NCBI GenBank assembly: GCA_947451045.1
Contig: CANFXM010000005.1
Span: 1-41,591 of the forward strand
Direction: 5' to 3'
Length of the DNA stretch: 41,591 bases
Source: Actinomycetota bacterium
GTDB lineage: Bacteria > Actinomycetota > Actinomycetes > Nanopelagicales > Nanopelagicaceae
Part shown: in pieces, positions 28,611 to 38,232 of the stretch
Position numbering within the stretch: position 1 is the stretch's first letter
How the letters are laid out: each line of letters starts with the position of its first letter
Program-made: the position numbers and the translations under genes
The notes under the pieces: model-generated
What the model was told of the DNA's origin: nothing
Seen by the model: the letters and a program-made list of their open reading frames with translations, nothing else
Database searches by the model: none

Positions 28611-29657
28611 TTAGTCTAGCGAAGCAAGATTTTCTGCGGGTATTTCACCCTTTATTGCGAGTAAGGAGCGAAGGCTTTCCAAGCGCGCAGTACGTGCGGA
28701 ATTGGTCACACCATCTGGTGCGGCCCATGCATCTAATTTGCAATCTTTTTCATTATGCGAGCAATTATTCATACACGATGCGGCAACCTCAGATAGGTCG
28801 CTAAAGGCTGCGACAATTTTATTGGCATCAAAGTGCGATAATCCGAATGCTCTAATTCCTGGAGTATCAATAATCCATCCGTCTTGAAGTTCTAAGGTTG
28901 CAGCAAGTGGAAGAGCGATAGCACTTGAAGATGTATGGCGCCCACGTCCTGTTACGTCATTGACGTCACCCGTTAGGCGCATCGCGTTTGGAACTAATGC
29001 ATTGATCAGTGTTGACTTTCCTACGCCTGAATGGCCAACGAGCACCGAAGTTTTTCCAAGTAAGACTCTACGGAGCATCGCAATATCTTCTTCTCGTGAA
29101 TCAGTTTTGATTGAAGTATGAAGAATTTGAATTCCTAAATGCTCGTAATCTGCCAAAAAAGATGGCGCTTCACCTAAGTCATTCTTAGTAATAAGAAGTA
29201 TCGGAGTAATTCCTTCATTAAAAGCACAAACAAGAAATCGATCAATGAGTCCTCGACGTGGCTCTGGGTTTGAAGCAGCGACGACAATAACAAGTTGGTC
29301 AATATTTGCAACGATGGTTCGTTCTACTTTAGCAACATCATCAACAGTTCTACTCAGCGAATTTCGTCGCTCTTTTACTGCAACGATTCGTGCCAGTGAC
29401 CCATCGCTGCCACTAATGTCACCGACAACCGAAACAAGATCTCCTACAACAACTGATTTTGGTCCCAACTCACGAGCACGCATCGCGGTAATAATTTTTC
29501 CTTCATCAGTAATACATGTTGTCCGACCGCGATCGACTGTTGTTACTAATACTTGCTTGGCGCCAGAATAATCTGGACGATCTTTGCTTCTTGGTCGAGT
29601 GCTTCGCGCAGGACGGATGTGTGCATCCGATTCGTCGTATTCGCGTGGCGCCATCAT
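28611..29657 (-). CDS. rsgA: Ribosome small subunit-dependent GTPase A
   Basis: Circularly permuted GTPase: TKNDL, GHSGVGKSTLINAL, DTPGIRAFGL, C-terminal zinc-binding region CMNNCSHNEKDCKL; ATGA overlap with aroA. Confidence 0.93.
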   Translation of the reverse strand: MMAPREYDESDAHIRPARSTRPRSKDRPDYSGAKQVLVTTVDRGRTTCITDEGKIITAMRARELGPKSVVVGDLVSVVGDISGSDGSLARIVAVKERRNSLSRTVDDVAKVERTIVANIDQLVIVVAASNPEPRRGLIDRFLVCAFNEGITPILLITKNDLGEAPSFLADYEHLGIQILHTSIKTDSREEDIAMLRRVLLGKTSVLVGHSGVGKSTLINALVPNAMRLTGDVNDVTGRGRHTSSSAIALPLAATLELQDGWIIDTPGIRAFGLSHFDANKIVAAFSDLSEVAASCMNNCSHNEKDCKLDAWAAPDGVTNSARTARLESLRSLLAIKGEIPAENLASLD

Positions 29658-30952
29658 TGAAGAATTGAGCTCCACAAGCCAGGAAAATCTGGCAAAGTTT
29701 TTCTCGTTGTAGCAATATTTTCTACTTCTATACCCTGTGTAACAAGGCCAATCACAGCTCCTGCTGTTGCAAGTCGATGATCATCATAGGTATGAAATAT
29801 TCCAGCATGTAATGGTGCAGGAGTTATATGCAGCGAACTCTCTTCTTCCCGAACATTTCCACCGAGTGAATTTATTTCACGTGTCAGTGCTGCAAGGCGA
29901 TCAGTCTCATGCAAGCGAAGGTGACCAATGCCTCGAAGGTGTGAAGGTGAATTAGCAAGGGCAGCCATTGCAGCAATTGATGGCGTTAGTTCTCCAACAT
30001 CATGGAGATCGATATCTATGCCTGAAATTTGGCCATTTCCATTTACTGTGAGTCCATTGTCATTGAGCTCAACTTTGGCGCCCATTCGCGTAAGAATTTC
30101 GCGAAGTTGATCACCTGGTTGCGTTGTTTTGGTAGGCCAATCAGCAATCGTGATCCTTCCTCCGCACACCATTGCCATAGACAAAAAGGGTGCAGCATTA
30201 GAAAGGTCTGGCTCGATAACTAAATTTTTTCCAATCAAATTTCCAGCGTTCACGCTCCACGTGTGTGACGCAGTATCAACAATAACTTCGGCGCCAAAGT
30301 CGCGAAGCATTTCGACTGTCATTTCAATATGAGGCATTGATGGGAGTGTTGAACCAACATGTCGAGCAACTAATCCATTTTTCATACTTGGAGCAACTAG
30401 TAAGAGGGCAGAAAGAAACTGACTTGAGGCACTTGCATCGATATGTAATTCGCCTCCTGGAATTTCACCTTTTCCATGAAGAATCATTGGCAAGCTATAT
30501 CGACCCTCATGACTAATGGAAATACCTAAATCCTCAAGTGCTTTGATTACGGGGCCAAGTGGACGCTCGTGGGAACGAGGATCTCCATCAAAGGAGATAT
30601 CACCTTTAGCTAACGCAGCAAATGGTGGTAAAAAACGCATTACAGTTCCGGCATTTCCAACATCAACTGCAACATTTCCGTGCAATGGTGCTGGAGTTAT
30701 TTTCCAATAAAATTCATTTTCGCCTTGAATTTCATCAATGCTTATTCCCAGGGCGCGAAGGCCATCAACCATGAGTTCGGAATCTCGTGAAACTAATGGC
30801 CGGCGTAAAATCGATGGGCTTTTACTTTGCGAAGCAAGAATGAGCGCTCTATTAGTAACTGATTTTGAACCGGGAATTACTACACGCGAAATTACATTGC
30901 GTGCACCTCGATATGGCGCAGGCCAATGAGGTTGAACTTTCGCTTCCGGCAT
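29654..30952 (-). CDS. aroA: 3-phosphoshikimate 1-carboxyvinyltransferase (EPSP synthase)
   Basis: PGSKSVTNRALILA, GNAGTVMRFLPPFAAL, DIDLHDVGELTPSIAAMAAL, HETDRLAAL. Confidence 0.95.
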   Translation of the reverse strand: MPEAKVQPHWPAPYRGARNVISRVVIPGSKSVTNRALILASQSKSPSILRRPLVSRDSELMVDGLRALGISIDEIQGENEFYWKITPAPLHGNVAVDVGNAGTVMRFLPPFAALAKGDISFDGDPRSHERPLGPVIKALEDLGISISHEGRYSLPMILHGKGEIPGGELHIDASASSQFLSALLLVAPSMKNGLVARHVGSTLPSMPHIEMTVEMLRDFGAEVIVDTASHTWSVNAGNLIGKNLVIEPDLSNAAPFLSMAMVCGGRITIADWPTKTTQPGDQLREILTRMGAKVELNDNGLTVNGNGQISGIDIDLHDVGELTPSIAAMAALANSPSHLRGIGHLRLHETDRLAALTREINSLGGNVREEESSLHITPAPLHAGIFHTYDDHRLATAGAVIGLVTQGIEVENIATTRKTLPDFPGLWSSILQ

Positions 30953-30974
30953 GTGCTCAGTCTATCCTTGTCAC
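30953..30974. promoter_or_regulatory. Divergent promoter pair with overlapping -10 boxes (aroA on minus, SRAP gene on plus)
   Basis: Minus TAGACT (30964-30959) then 6 nt then aroA ATG; plus TATCCT (30963-30968) then 6 nt then SRAP ATG; the boxes share TA at 30963-30964. Confidence 0.65.
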
Positions 30975-31715
30975 ATGTGTGGTCGTTATGCGCAAAGCGC
31001 GCAAATTAGAGATCTGATGGAACAATTTGAGGTCACTGGTGTCACGCCTCGAGAGGCTCTGCCTCAAAATTGGAATATCGCACCTACAAATGAGATTTAT
31101 ATTATTCGTTCTTCAGGATTCAATGGTGGTGATGCATTTTCTCGAGATCTAACGACGCTTTCGTGGGGATTGATTGCGCCATGGCTCAAGGAAATGAGTG
31201 AAGCAAGAATTTCTCAATCCCGCGCTATAAATGCGCGAAGTGAATCCATACATGAGAAACCAACTTTTCGTGATGCATTCCGCCGAACACGATGTTTGAT
31301 TCCTGCAGAAGGTTATTACGAATGGGCAACCGCTCTCGGTGCATATTCTCCAAAACAACCATTTTTCATTACCTCGGATAATTCTCGGCAACTTTCCATC
31401 GCTGGAATTTGGAGTGCGTGGCAATCACCCGAAGGAAATATTATTGAGAGTGCATCAGTAATAACTCGTGAAGCAGTGGGCGAACTTGCGACTATTCATA
31501 GTCGAATGCCCGTGATGATGCCTCGCGAGCGATGGGATGCATGGCTCAATCCTTCGGAACGAGATATCCCGACGCTTCAAAATCTGATGCAATTAGATCA
31601 ACCAGCCGCTCATTTGGTGGCGCACCCTGTTTCTGGCGCGGTAAATTCAGTTTCCAACAACGGTAAAGATTTGACGCGTGCAATAACTCTCGGAGAGCCA
31701 GAAACTCTCTTTTAG
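30975..31715 (+). CDS. SRAP domain protein (HMCES/YedK, SOS response-associated peptidase)
   Basis: MCGRYAQ with Cys2, [28 protein letters not shown]; start set at 30975 to expose Cys2. Confidence 0.93.
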   Translation: MCGRYAQSAQIRDLMEQFEVTGVTPREALPQNWNIAPTNEIYIIRSSGFNGGDAFSRDLTTLSWGLIAPWLKEMSEARISQSRAINARSESIHEKPTFRDAFRRTRCLIPAEGYYEWATALGAYSPKQPFFITSDNSRQLSIAGIWSAWQSPEGNIIESASVITREAVGELATIHSRMPVMMPRERWDAWLNPSERDIPTLQNLMQLDQPAAHLVAHPVSGAVNSVSNNGKDLTRAITLGEPETLF

Positions 31716-31731
31716 CGATAATCTATCTACG

Positions 31732-32355
31732 ATGACATCGACAGACTTAGTCAAAGAGAGCTCAGCGGAACGCACTGTCCGCTTTGAGCGCGATGCCCTT
31801 GCATACACAAATCAACTTTATGCTGCTGCACTTCGTTATACAAAGAATCCAGATGATGCAAAAGATTTAGTTCAAGATACATATTTGAAAGCATTTGCAT
31901 CATTTCATCAATTTGAACCTGGAACGAACTTGAAAGCTTGGCTTTACCGAGTTCTTACAACAACATTTATAAATACATACCGTAAAGATCAAAGGCGTCC
32001 ACAACTGACATCGAGTGAAGTAGATGATTCAGATCTTTTCAAATCTGCATCACACACCAGCGATCAAGGAAAATCTGCAGAAGTAGAAGCTCTCGAGAAC
32101 CTGCCTGATAGCGATATTAAACGTGCTCTTCTAGATATTCCTGAAGAGTTTCGTATCGCGGTTTATTTAGCAGATGTTGAAGGATTTTCTTATAAAGAAA
32201 TTGCCGAAATCGTAGGTGCACCATCTGGAACCATCATGTCGCGCCTACATAGAGGAAGAAAACAGCTTCGCGAGCGGTTAACCGAGTACGCGAAGGATCT
32301 TGGATATAACACAGATTCCAAGAAGATCGCTCCTGCCGAAGGGAGTACACAATGA
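31732..32355 (+). CDS. sigR: SigR/SigH-type ECF RNA polymerase sigma factor
   Basis: [44 protein letters not shown] and [41 protein letters not shown]; paired with an RsrA-like gene. Confidence 0.92.
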   Translation: MTSTDLVKESSAERTVRFERDALAYTNQLYAAALRYTKNPDDAKDLVQDTYLKAFASFHQFEPGTNLKAWLYRVLTTTFINTYRKDQRRPQLTSSEVDDSDLFKSASHTSDQGKSAEVEALENLPDSDIKRALLDIPEEFRIAVYLADVEGFSYKEIAEIVGAPSGTIMSRLHRGRKQLRERLTEYAKDLGYNTDSKKIAPAEGSTQ

Positions 32356-32747
32356 TATTTCAAGAGATACCTTGCGCTGAAGTATTAGGTTCATTGATTA
32401 TTTATATCGATGGCGATATTAATTTGGAACCACGTGGCGAGGAAATTCAAACTCACATGACGCAATGCTCAAATTGCCAGGCAGAATTAGCTCACGAACA
32501 GGCAATGCGAATCTTGCTGCAAGATGTCCTGCGCCGCACATGTAGTGAAAGCGCGCCACAAGATTTACACGACCAAATTCACCTGCAAATACAAGCCCAA
32601 ATGATGAGTCAATTTGCATCAGAAGTTGTAACAGAATTCAAAATGACTGAAATATCGATTGAAATTGATGAATTCGGAAATATCGAACATCGCGAGACAA
32701 TAATTGAGCACACTCAAGAAATCCGCTTTGATGACGGACAAAATTAG
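32352..32747 (+). CDS. RsrA-like zinc/redox anti-sigma factor with a C-terminal extension
   Basis: [16 protein letters not shown] and HMTQCSNC (HxxxCxxC ZAS motif), ATGA overlap with sigR. Confidence 0.85.
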   Translation: MIFQEIPCAEVLGSLIIYIDGDINLEPRGEEIQTHMTQCSNCQAELAHEQAMRILLQDVLRRTCSESAPQDLHDQIHLQIQAQMMSQFASEVVTEFKMTEISIEIDEFGNIEHRETIIEHTQEIRFDDGQN

Positions 32748-32753
32748 AACGTC

Positions 32754-33158
32754 ATGCAGCCAGCAGAAGATGTAATTGGTGCGGTTGGCTTTACAGTAAT
32801 GACCGTTCGTCCAGGTGATACATCTGTGGCAATGGGAATTGGTGATTTACCAGTTGTTGCACAATCACATTTATCCAACATCATGGAACATGCAGCAATT
32901 ATAGCTATTGGTGATTACTTAGAGCCTGGCGAGTCAACGGTCTTTGTAAGTATGCAGTTGAACTCAATCAATCCAGCATCTATTGGCGCCGAACTTCGAG
33001 GAAATGCCCGATGCGTTGAAGTCGATGGGCGAAATCTTACTTTCGAATGTGATGTCTTTGAAGGTGAACGTCAGATTGCAAGCGCCATTTTAAAAAGAAC
33101 GACAGTGGAGCGAGTATCTTTCCTCGCTCGCACTGCCGCGCAAAACCTTATTTCTTAG
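32754..33158 (+). CDS. Hotdog-fold thioesterase (FlK-like)
   Basis: VMTVRPGDTSVAMGIGDLPVVAQSHLSNIMEHAAIIAI...; size and layout of hotdog thioesterases. Confidence 0.7.
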   Translation: MQPAEDVIGAVGFTVMTVRPGDTSVAMGIGDLPVVAQSHLSNIMEHAAIIAIGDYLEPGESTVFVSMQLNSINPASIGAELRGNARCVEVDGRNLTFECDVFEGERQIASAILKRTTVERVSFLARTAAQNLIS

Positions 33159-33534
33159 TTGCCCAGAAAATTTCTGCAATCTCATCAATCTTTGAAATCA
33201 ACTTATCTGCAACCGCAACATCTTGGGTACCTTTTGTTCCAGCAGCCCCAGCAAGTTTCGTTGCCTCATTGAAGAGAGTGTGAAGCTGTGGGTAAGCCTC
33301 AAAATGATTTGGCTTGAAATAATCTGTCCAAAGTACCCAAAGGTGCTCTTTTACTTGATGTGAACGCTCTTCCTTAATTGCGACAGAACGTGAACGAAAA
33401 TCTGCATCAGTATTAGCTGCATACTTTTCCATACATGCTTTGACCGATAGCGCTTCAATACGCGCTTGTGCTGGGTCATAAACGCCACATGGAAGATCGC
33501 AATGTGCGTGAACTGTTATCTTGGGTGAAAACAT
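33148..33534 (-). CDS. sodN: Nickel superoxide dismutase
   Basis: Nickel hook HCDLPCGVYDPAQARIEA after leader MFSPKITVHA; LWTDYFKPNHFEAYP; RBS AAGGAGAGG. Confidence 0.97.
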   Translation of the reverse strand: MFSPKITVHAHCDLPCGVYDPAQARIEALSVKACMEKYAANTDADFRSRSVAIKEERSHQVKEHLWVLWTDYFKPNHFEAYPQLHTLFNEATKLAGAAGTKGTQDVAVADKLISKIDEIAEIFWATKK

Positions 33535-33556
33535 GGCTTGAACCTCTCCTTATTCG

Positions 33557-33573
33557 TTGTATTTTCAATACAA
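33557..33573. promoter_or_regulatory. Perfect palindrome in the sodN/sodX intergenic region, candidate operator
   Basis: TTGTATT-TTC-AATACAA, 7-bp arms with 3-nt spacer. Confidence 0.5.
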
Positions 33574-33604
33574 AATTTTACCTGTAGATGCGAGACTACC
33601 GCCT

Positions 33605-33913
33605 ATGAGCAGATTTGGCACAGTCAGCGTAAGTGGGAACTCAATGCAACCCACTTATAACGATGGTGACTGGCTCTTTGTGCGTTGGATTGACGCCAAC
33701 ATCAGTGGGCTTGAACGAAAATCTATTATTGTTATCGAACGCGATGAACAGCCTGGCATATTTCTGGTGAAACGAATACAGAAATTCCATAGTGGTCGTT
33801 ACTGGGTTGAAGGCGACTCCCAAGAAAGTACCGATTCACGGCAGTGGGGCTGGATATCTCCGCACGAAATTCGCGCGAAAGTTCTCTTTCGTTATTGGAA
33901 ATCAAAGCATTAA
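33605..33913 (+). CDS. sodX: Ni-SOD maturation protease (S26 signal-peptidase-like)
   Basis: VSGNSMQPTYNDGDWLFVRW (SM catalytic motif) and LVKRIQKFHSGRYWVEGDSQESTDSRQWGWI; divergent from sodN. Confidence 0.9.
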   Translation: MSRFGTVSVSGNSMQPTYNDGDWLFVRWIDANISGLERKSIIVIERDEQPGIFLVKRIQKFHSGRYWVEGDSQESTDSRQWGWISPHEIRAKVLFRYWKSKH

Positions 33914-33914
33914 A

Positions 33915-36900
33915 TTAGCGAGTAAAAGCTTCCATCAATAAAGATTTCTGTTCTTCTTCATGCAAATGATGATCACCAGTTGCAGGTGCAGCTGTTGCGC
34001 GACGAGAAACACGACGTAGGTTGCGTCCTCCAAAACCTTCGCCACCAAATTGTTCAGCGGTGCGAAGTGCAATAAATGGCCATGGACCCTGATTTGCTGG
34101 TTCATCTTGAACCCACAAAAGATTTGCATTTGGATGTTTTGCAGCTTCCGCCGCCATCTCTGCTGCTGGAAGTGGATACAAAAGTTCTACTCGGACTATT
34201 GCAGTTGTGTTCTCTCCCAATTTTTCGCGTTCTGCTACTAAATCATGATAAATCTTTCCAGAACAGAAAATAAGTCTTGTTGCATTTGTAACTTTTGGAT
34301 CTGAAATAAGAGGCTGGAAATAGCCACTAGTGAAATCAGAAATTGACGAAGCTGCTGCACGAAGACGCAACATCGACTTTGGTGTAAAGACAATCATTGG
34401 TCGACGAGTTGGGTTCTTTATATGCCAGCGCAATAAATGGAAATATGAAGCTGGATTTGATGGTTGAGCAACCGTCATATTCTGTTCGGCGCACATTGCT
34501 AAGTAGCGTTCTATTCGTGCCGACGAATGATCTGGTCCTTGCCCTTCATAGCCATGTGGCAGCAGAAGAACGAGTGAAGAACGCTCGCCCCATTTTTGCA
34601 AAGCGGATGAGATAAATTCATCAATAACTGTCTGCGCACCATTGGCGAAATCGCCAAACTGACCTTCCCATAGAACTAATGCTTCGTCTCGCACAACACT
34701 GTAGCCATACTCAAAACCCATCGCGGCATATTCGCTTAGAAGTGAATCAATAACAAAGAATTGATTCTCATCACTTATTAGTCCGCGAAGAGGTGTCCAT
34801 TCATTACCATTCTCTTTATCAATAACAACTGCATGACGACTACTAAATGTGCCACGTCGCGAATCTTGACCAGCCAAACGAATCGGATGCCCATCGAGCA
34901 AGATTGAACCGAAAGCGAGAGTTTCACCCATTGACCAATCAATAGTTGCATCATTTAGTGACTCAACCCGCTTGGCTAATTGCGGAAGAAGTTTTGGATG
35001 AACATTGAATCCTTCAGGAATTGCTAACTGAGTAGCAGCAATTGCTCGCGCTGTTGCCTCGGGAATGCTTGTTTCAATGCGATCCGCATTTGGCGCAACT
35101 GGGACTTTGAAGTTAGGGTCAGTATCTGGAACGTGATTATGAACTGCTTCAAAGACAGCTTCGAGTTTTGATTGATAATCGCGCAAAACTTCTTCAGCCT
35201 CTTCAACAGAAATATCACCACGGCCAATAAGTGCTTCTGTGTAAAGCTTTCGAGTTGATCGCTTTGCATCAATCAACTTATACATTAGTGGTTGCGTGAA
35301 ACTTGGCTCGTCACCTTCATTGTGTCCACGACGACGGTAGCAAACCATGTCAATAACAACATCTTTATTGAATGCTTGACGATATTCAAAAGCTAAGCGA
35401 GCAACACGTACGCACGCTTCTGGATCATCACCGTTGACATGGAAAACAGGTGCTTGAATCAACTTTGCAATATCAGTTGAGTAAGTTGCAGTACGTGATG
35501 CATGTGGTGAAGTAGTAAATCCAACTTGGTTATTGATAACAATATGAACAGTTCCACCTGTGCGATATCCCGCTAATTGTGAAAGTTGAAGAGTTTCTGC
35601 AACCACACCTTGACCTGCAAATGCAGCATCACCGTGTAGCAAAATAGGCATCACAGAAAACGCGTTCTTAATATTGAGTTTGTCTTGCTTCGCGCGAACG
35701 ATGCCTTCAAGTACTGGATTTGCAGCCTCTAAGTGGGAAGGATTTGCAGCCAAATAAATCTTTGTTGTTGCTCCCGATTCAGCCGTAAATACACCTTCAG
35801 TGCCTAAGTGATACTTCACGTCACCACTGCCCTGAACTTGGTTCTCTGTGTAATGTCCTTCAAACTCTTGGAAGATTTGTCCGTGTGACTTTCCAGCAAT
35901 ATTTGCTAGAACATTGAGGCGTCCACGGTGTGGCATACCAATACATACTTCATCGAGTCCACGATCAGCCGCACTTGAAATGACTGCATCCAAAATTGCA
36001 ATAACAGATTCGCCACCTTCAAGTGAGAAGCGTTTTTGGCCTACAAATTTTGTTTGTAAGAAGGATTCGAATGCTTCTGCGCTATTGAGCTCGTACAAAA
36101 TACGTAATTGCTCTTCACGTGGGAACTTAGGTGCGCCGACTTCTACATGCTCTTGAATCCATTCGCGCTCTTGTGGACTTTCGATATACATATATTCAAC
36201 GCCGATTGTGCGGCAATACGAGTTACGCAAAATTCCTAAGATGTCACGAAGTTTCATGAACTTCTTTCCGCCAAAGCCTCCCGTCGCAAATTCGCGATCG
36301 AGATCCCACAATGTAAGGCCATGCGTTACAACATCGAGATCTGGGTGGATGCGTTGGTGGTATTCCAATGGATCTATATCTGCCATCAAGTGGCCATGTT
36401 TGCGATACGCAGCAATGAGCTGTTGAACGCGAGCTGTCTTACTAATTTCGTCATCTTTAGAAAAATCAAAGTCTTGCGCCCAACGAATTGGAACATATGG
36501 AATTCGAAGCGCGGCAAAGATTTCATCGTAGAAGTTTTCTCCACCGAGAAGAATTTCATGCACACGACGCAAATAATCACCAGATTGTGCGCCTTGAATT
36601 ACGCGGTGATCATAAGTACTTGTAAGAGTTACAACTTTGCTGATTGCTAAACGAGTAAGTGTTTCTTCACTCGCTCCTTGAAATTCTGCTGGGTAATCCA
36701 AGGCTCCGACACCAATAATGAGACCTTGTCCTTGCACAAGACGTGGAACTGAGTGAACAGTTCCGATTGTGCCTGGGTTTGTGAGTGAAACAGTTGTTCC
36801 TGCAAAATCTTCAACAGCGAGGTTTCCATTGCGGGCTTTACGCACAACATCTTCATATGCGCTCCAGAATTGAGCAAAATCTAATTCTTCACAACCTTTG

Positions 36901-37685
36901 ATTGAAGGCACTAATAGTTGGCGTGATCCATCGGCTTTAGCTAAATCAATCGCGATTCCAAGATTAATATGTTCTGGATGGCCAACTGCTGGCTTTCCAT
37001 CTAGTTCGCCAAAGTATGCATTCATCTCTGGCATCAAACGAAGCGCTTTGATCATTGCATAACCAATAATGTGAGTGAAAGAAACTTTTCCACCACGTGC
37101 GCGCTTCAAGTGATTATTGATAACAATTCGGTTATCAATCATTAGTTTTGCAGGAATTGCACGAACACTTGTTGCAGTTGGAACGCTCAGTGATGCTTCC
37201 ATGCTCTGAACAACACGAGCAGCTACTCCACGAATTGGTTCAAGAGTTGAAGCACTCGGTGTAACCAAAACTGGAACTGGTTTTACAACAGGATCTGCTG
37301 GCGTTGGTTGTACTTGTTTTACTTCACGAACAACTGGTTGTGATGCGGCAACAGGTGCAGGAGTTGTAATAGGTGCCGGAGTTACAACTGGCGCAGGAGT
37401 TACAACAGGGATTACTGGTGCAGCCTTTTGCACAGACTTGGGAACAGGAGGAGTTCCTGCACGTGGCGCATTTATTTTTGGAGTTAATCCTGAACCTCCA
37501 GGAGCTGGAGTGAAGTCAGAGAAAAAATCCCACCACGCTTTATCAACTGATTGCGGATCTAAAAGATAGCGCTCGTACATCTCATCAACGAGCCATTCAT
37601 TGGCACCAAACTCTTTAGCTGCGTCAGTACCAACCACGTTGCCAACAATGGAATTCACGTGTGGGTTGGAATCTTGTGCCGACAC
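33915..37685 (-). CDS. kgd: Multifunctional 2-oxoglutarate decarboxylase/dehydrogenase E1 fused to E2-type succinyltransferase domain
   Basis: 1256 aa; N-terminal NEWLVDEMYERYLLDPQSVDKAWWDFF, E2-like domain with TYDHRVIQGAQSGDYL, E1 MPHRGRLNVLANI, HGDAAFAGQGVVAE. Confidence 0.96.
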   Translation of the reverse strand: MSAQDSNPHVNSIVGNVVGTDAAKEFGANEWLVDEMYERYLLDPQSVDKAWWDFFSDFTPAPGGSGLTPKINAPRAGTPPVPKSVQKAAPVIPVVTPAPVVTPAPITTPAPVAASQPVVREVKQVQPTPADPVVKPVPVLVTPSASTLEPIRGVAARVVQSMEASLSVPTATSVRAIPAKLMIDNRIVINNHLKRARGGKVSFTHIIGYAMIKALRLMPEMNAYFGELDGKPAVGHPEHINLGIAIDLAKADGSRQLLVPSIKGCEELDFAQFWSAYEDVVRKARNGNLAVEDFAGTTVSLTNPGTIGTVHSVPRLVQGQGLIIGVGALDYPAEFQGASEETLTRLAISKVVTLTSTYDHRVIQGAQSGDYLRRVHEILLGGENFYDEIFAALRIPYVPIRWAQDFDFSKDDEISKTARVQQLIAAYRKHGHLMADIDPLEYHQRIHPDLDVVTHGLTLWDLDREFATGGFGGKKFMKLRDILGILRNSYCRTIGVEYMYIESPQEREWIQEHVEVGAPKFPREEQLRILYELNSAEAFESFLQTKFVGQKRFSLEGGESVIAILDAVISSAADRGLDEVCIGMPHRGRLNVLANIAGKSHGQIFQEFEGHYTENQVQGSGDVKYHLGTEGVFTAESGATTKIYLAANPSHLEAANPVLEGIVRAKQDKLNIKNAFSVMPILLHGDAAFAGQGVVAETLQLSQLAGYRTGGTVHIVINNQVGFTTSPHASRTATYSTDIAKLIQAPVFHVNGDDPEACVRVARLAFEYRQAFNKDVVIDMVCYRRRGHNEGDEPSFTQPLMYKLIDAKRSTRKLYTEALIGRGDISVEEAEEVLRDYQSKLEAVFEAVHNHVPDTDPNFKVPVAPNADRIETSIPEATARAIAATQLAIPEGFNVHPKLLPQLAKRVESLNDATIDWSMGETLAFGSILLDGHPIRLAGQDSRRGTFSSRHAVVIDKENGNEWTPLRGLISDENQFFVIDSLLSEYAAMGFEYGYSVVRDEALVLWEGQFGDFANGAQTVIDEFISSALQKWGERSSLVLLLPHGYEGQGPDHSSARIERYLAMCAEQNMTVAQPSNPASYFHLLRWHIKNPTRRPMIVFTPKSMLRLRAAASSISDFTSGYFQPLISDPKVTNATRLIFCSGKIYHDLVAEREKLGENTTAIVRVELLYPLPAAEMAAEAAKHPNANLLWVQDEPANQGPWPFIALRTAEQFGGEGFGGRNLRRVSRRATAAPATGDHHLHEEEQKSLLMEAFTR

Positions 37686-37836
37686 TGGCTCTCCTTCAGC
37701 TCTAACTCAATACCTTGTACAACACATAGCCTATCTGGGGTGGCGCCTACTAGATAAATTCCATTGAGCCGCGAAACGAGCGAGATAGGGCACATATGGG
37801 AAGCGTCTCACCTAATGGGAGCGCGGAGGCCACAAT

Positions 37837-38208
37837 TTATTCTGGGATTGTCGTCAATGCGAAATAGAGGGTTGCTATGGCAAGAATAATTAATGGAACT
37901 GCGACAAACCATAAGCCAGCATCTACCTGATATTTGGCAACTCCAATCGCAATCAAATTTGCAAGTACCGTCGGAGCCCTTCCAAAGTTTTTCCCTTTTT
38001 TATATCCGCGAGCACATACCGCTAAACCACTTGCAGCCAAAATTCCAAATAGCACAACTCCTACAAGTGAGAGCGGCTCATGTATTCCAGAATTTATAGA
38101 GAGAGTAATTAGCCATAAAAGTAATGCGACTATGACTACGACTTCCACATAAAGTAGGGCTGACACCATAGCCCGGCCACGTGCTTGCTTGGCAGGATCT
38201 CTTGTCAT
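37837..38208 (-). CDS. Small integral membrane protein of unknown function
   Basis: MTRDPAKQARGRAMVSALLYVEVVVIVALLLWLITLS...; four hydrophobic segments; start set at 38208 by TAATCT-N7-ATG. Confidence 0.65.
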   Translation of the reverse strand: MTRDPAKQARGRAMVSALLYVEVVVIVALLLWLITLSINSGIHEPLSLVGVVLFGILAASGLAVCARGYKKGKNFGRAPTVLANLIAIGVAKYQVDAGLWFVAVPLIILAIATLYFALTTIPE

Positions 38209-38232
38209 GAGGCGAAGATTATCAGTGGCCTT
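38209..38232. promoter_or_regulatory. Divergent promoter pair with overlapping -10 boxes
   Basis: Minus TAATCT (38221-38216)-N7-ATG(38208) and plus TATCAG (38220-38225)-N7-ATG(38233); the boxes share TA at 38220-38221. Confidence 0.55.
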
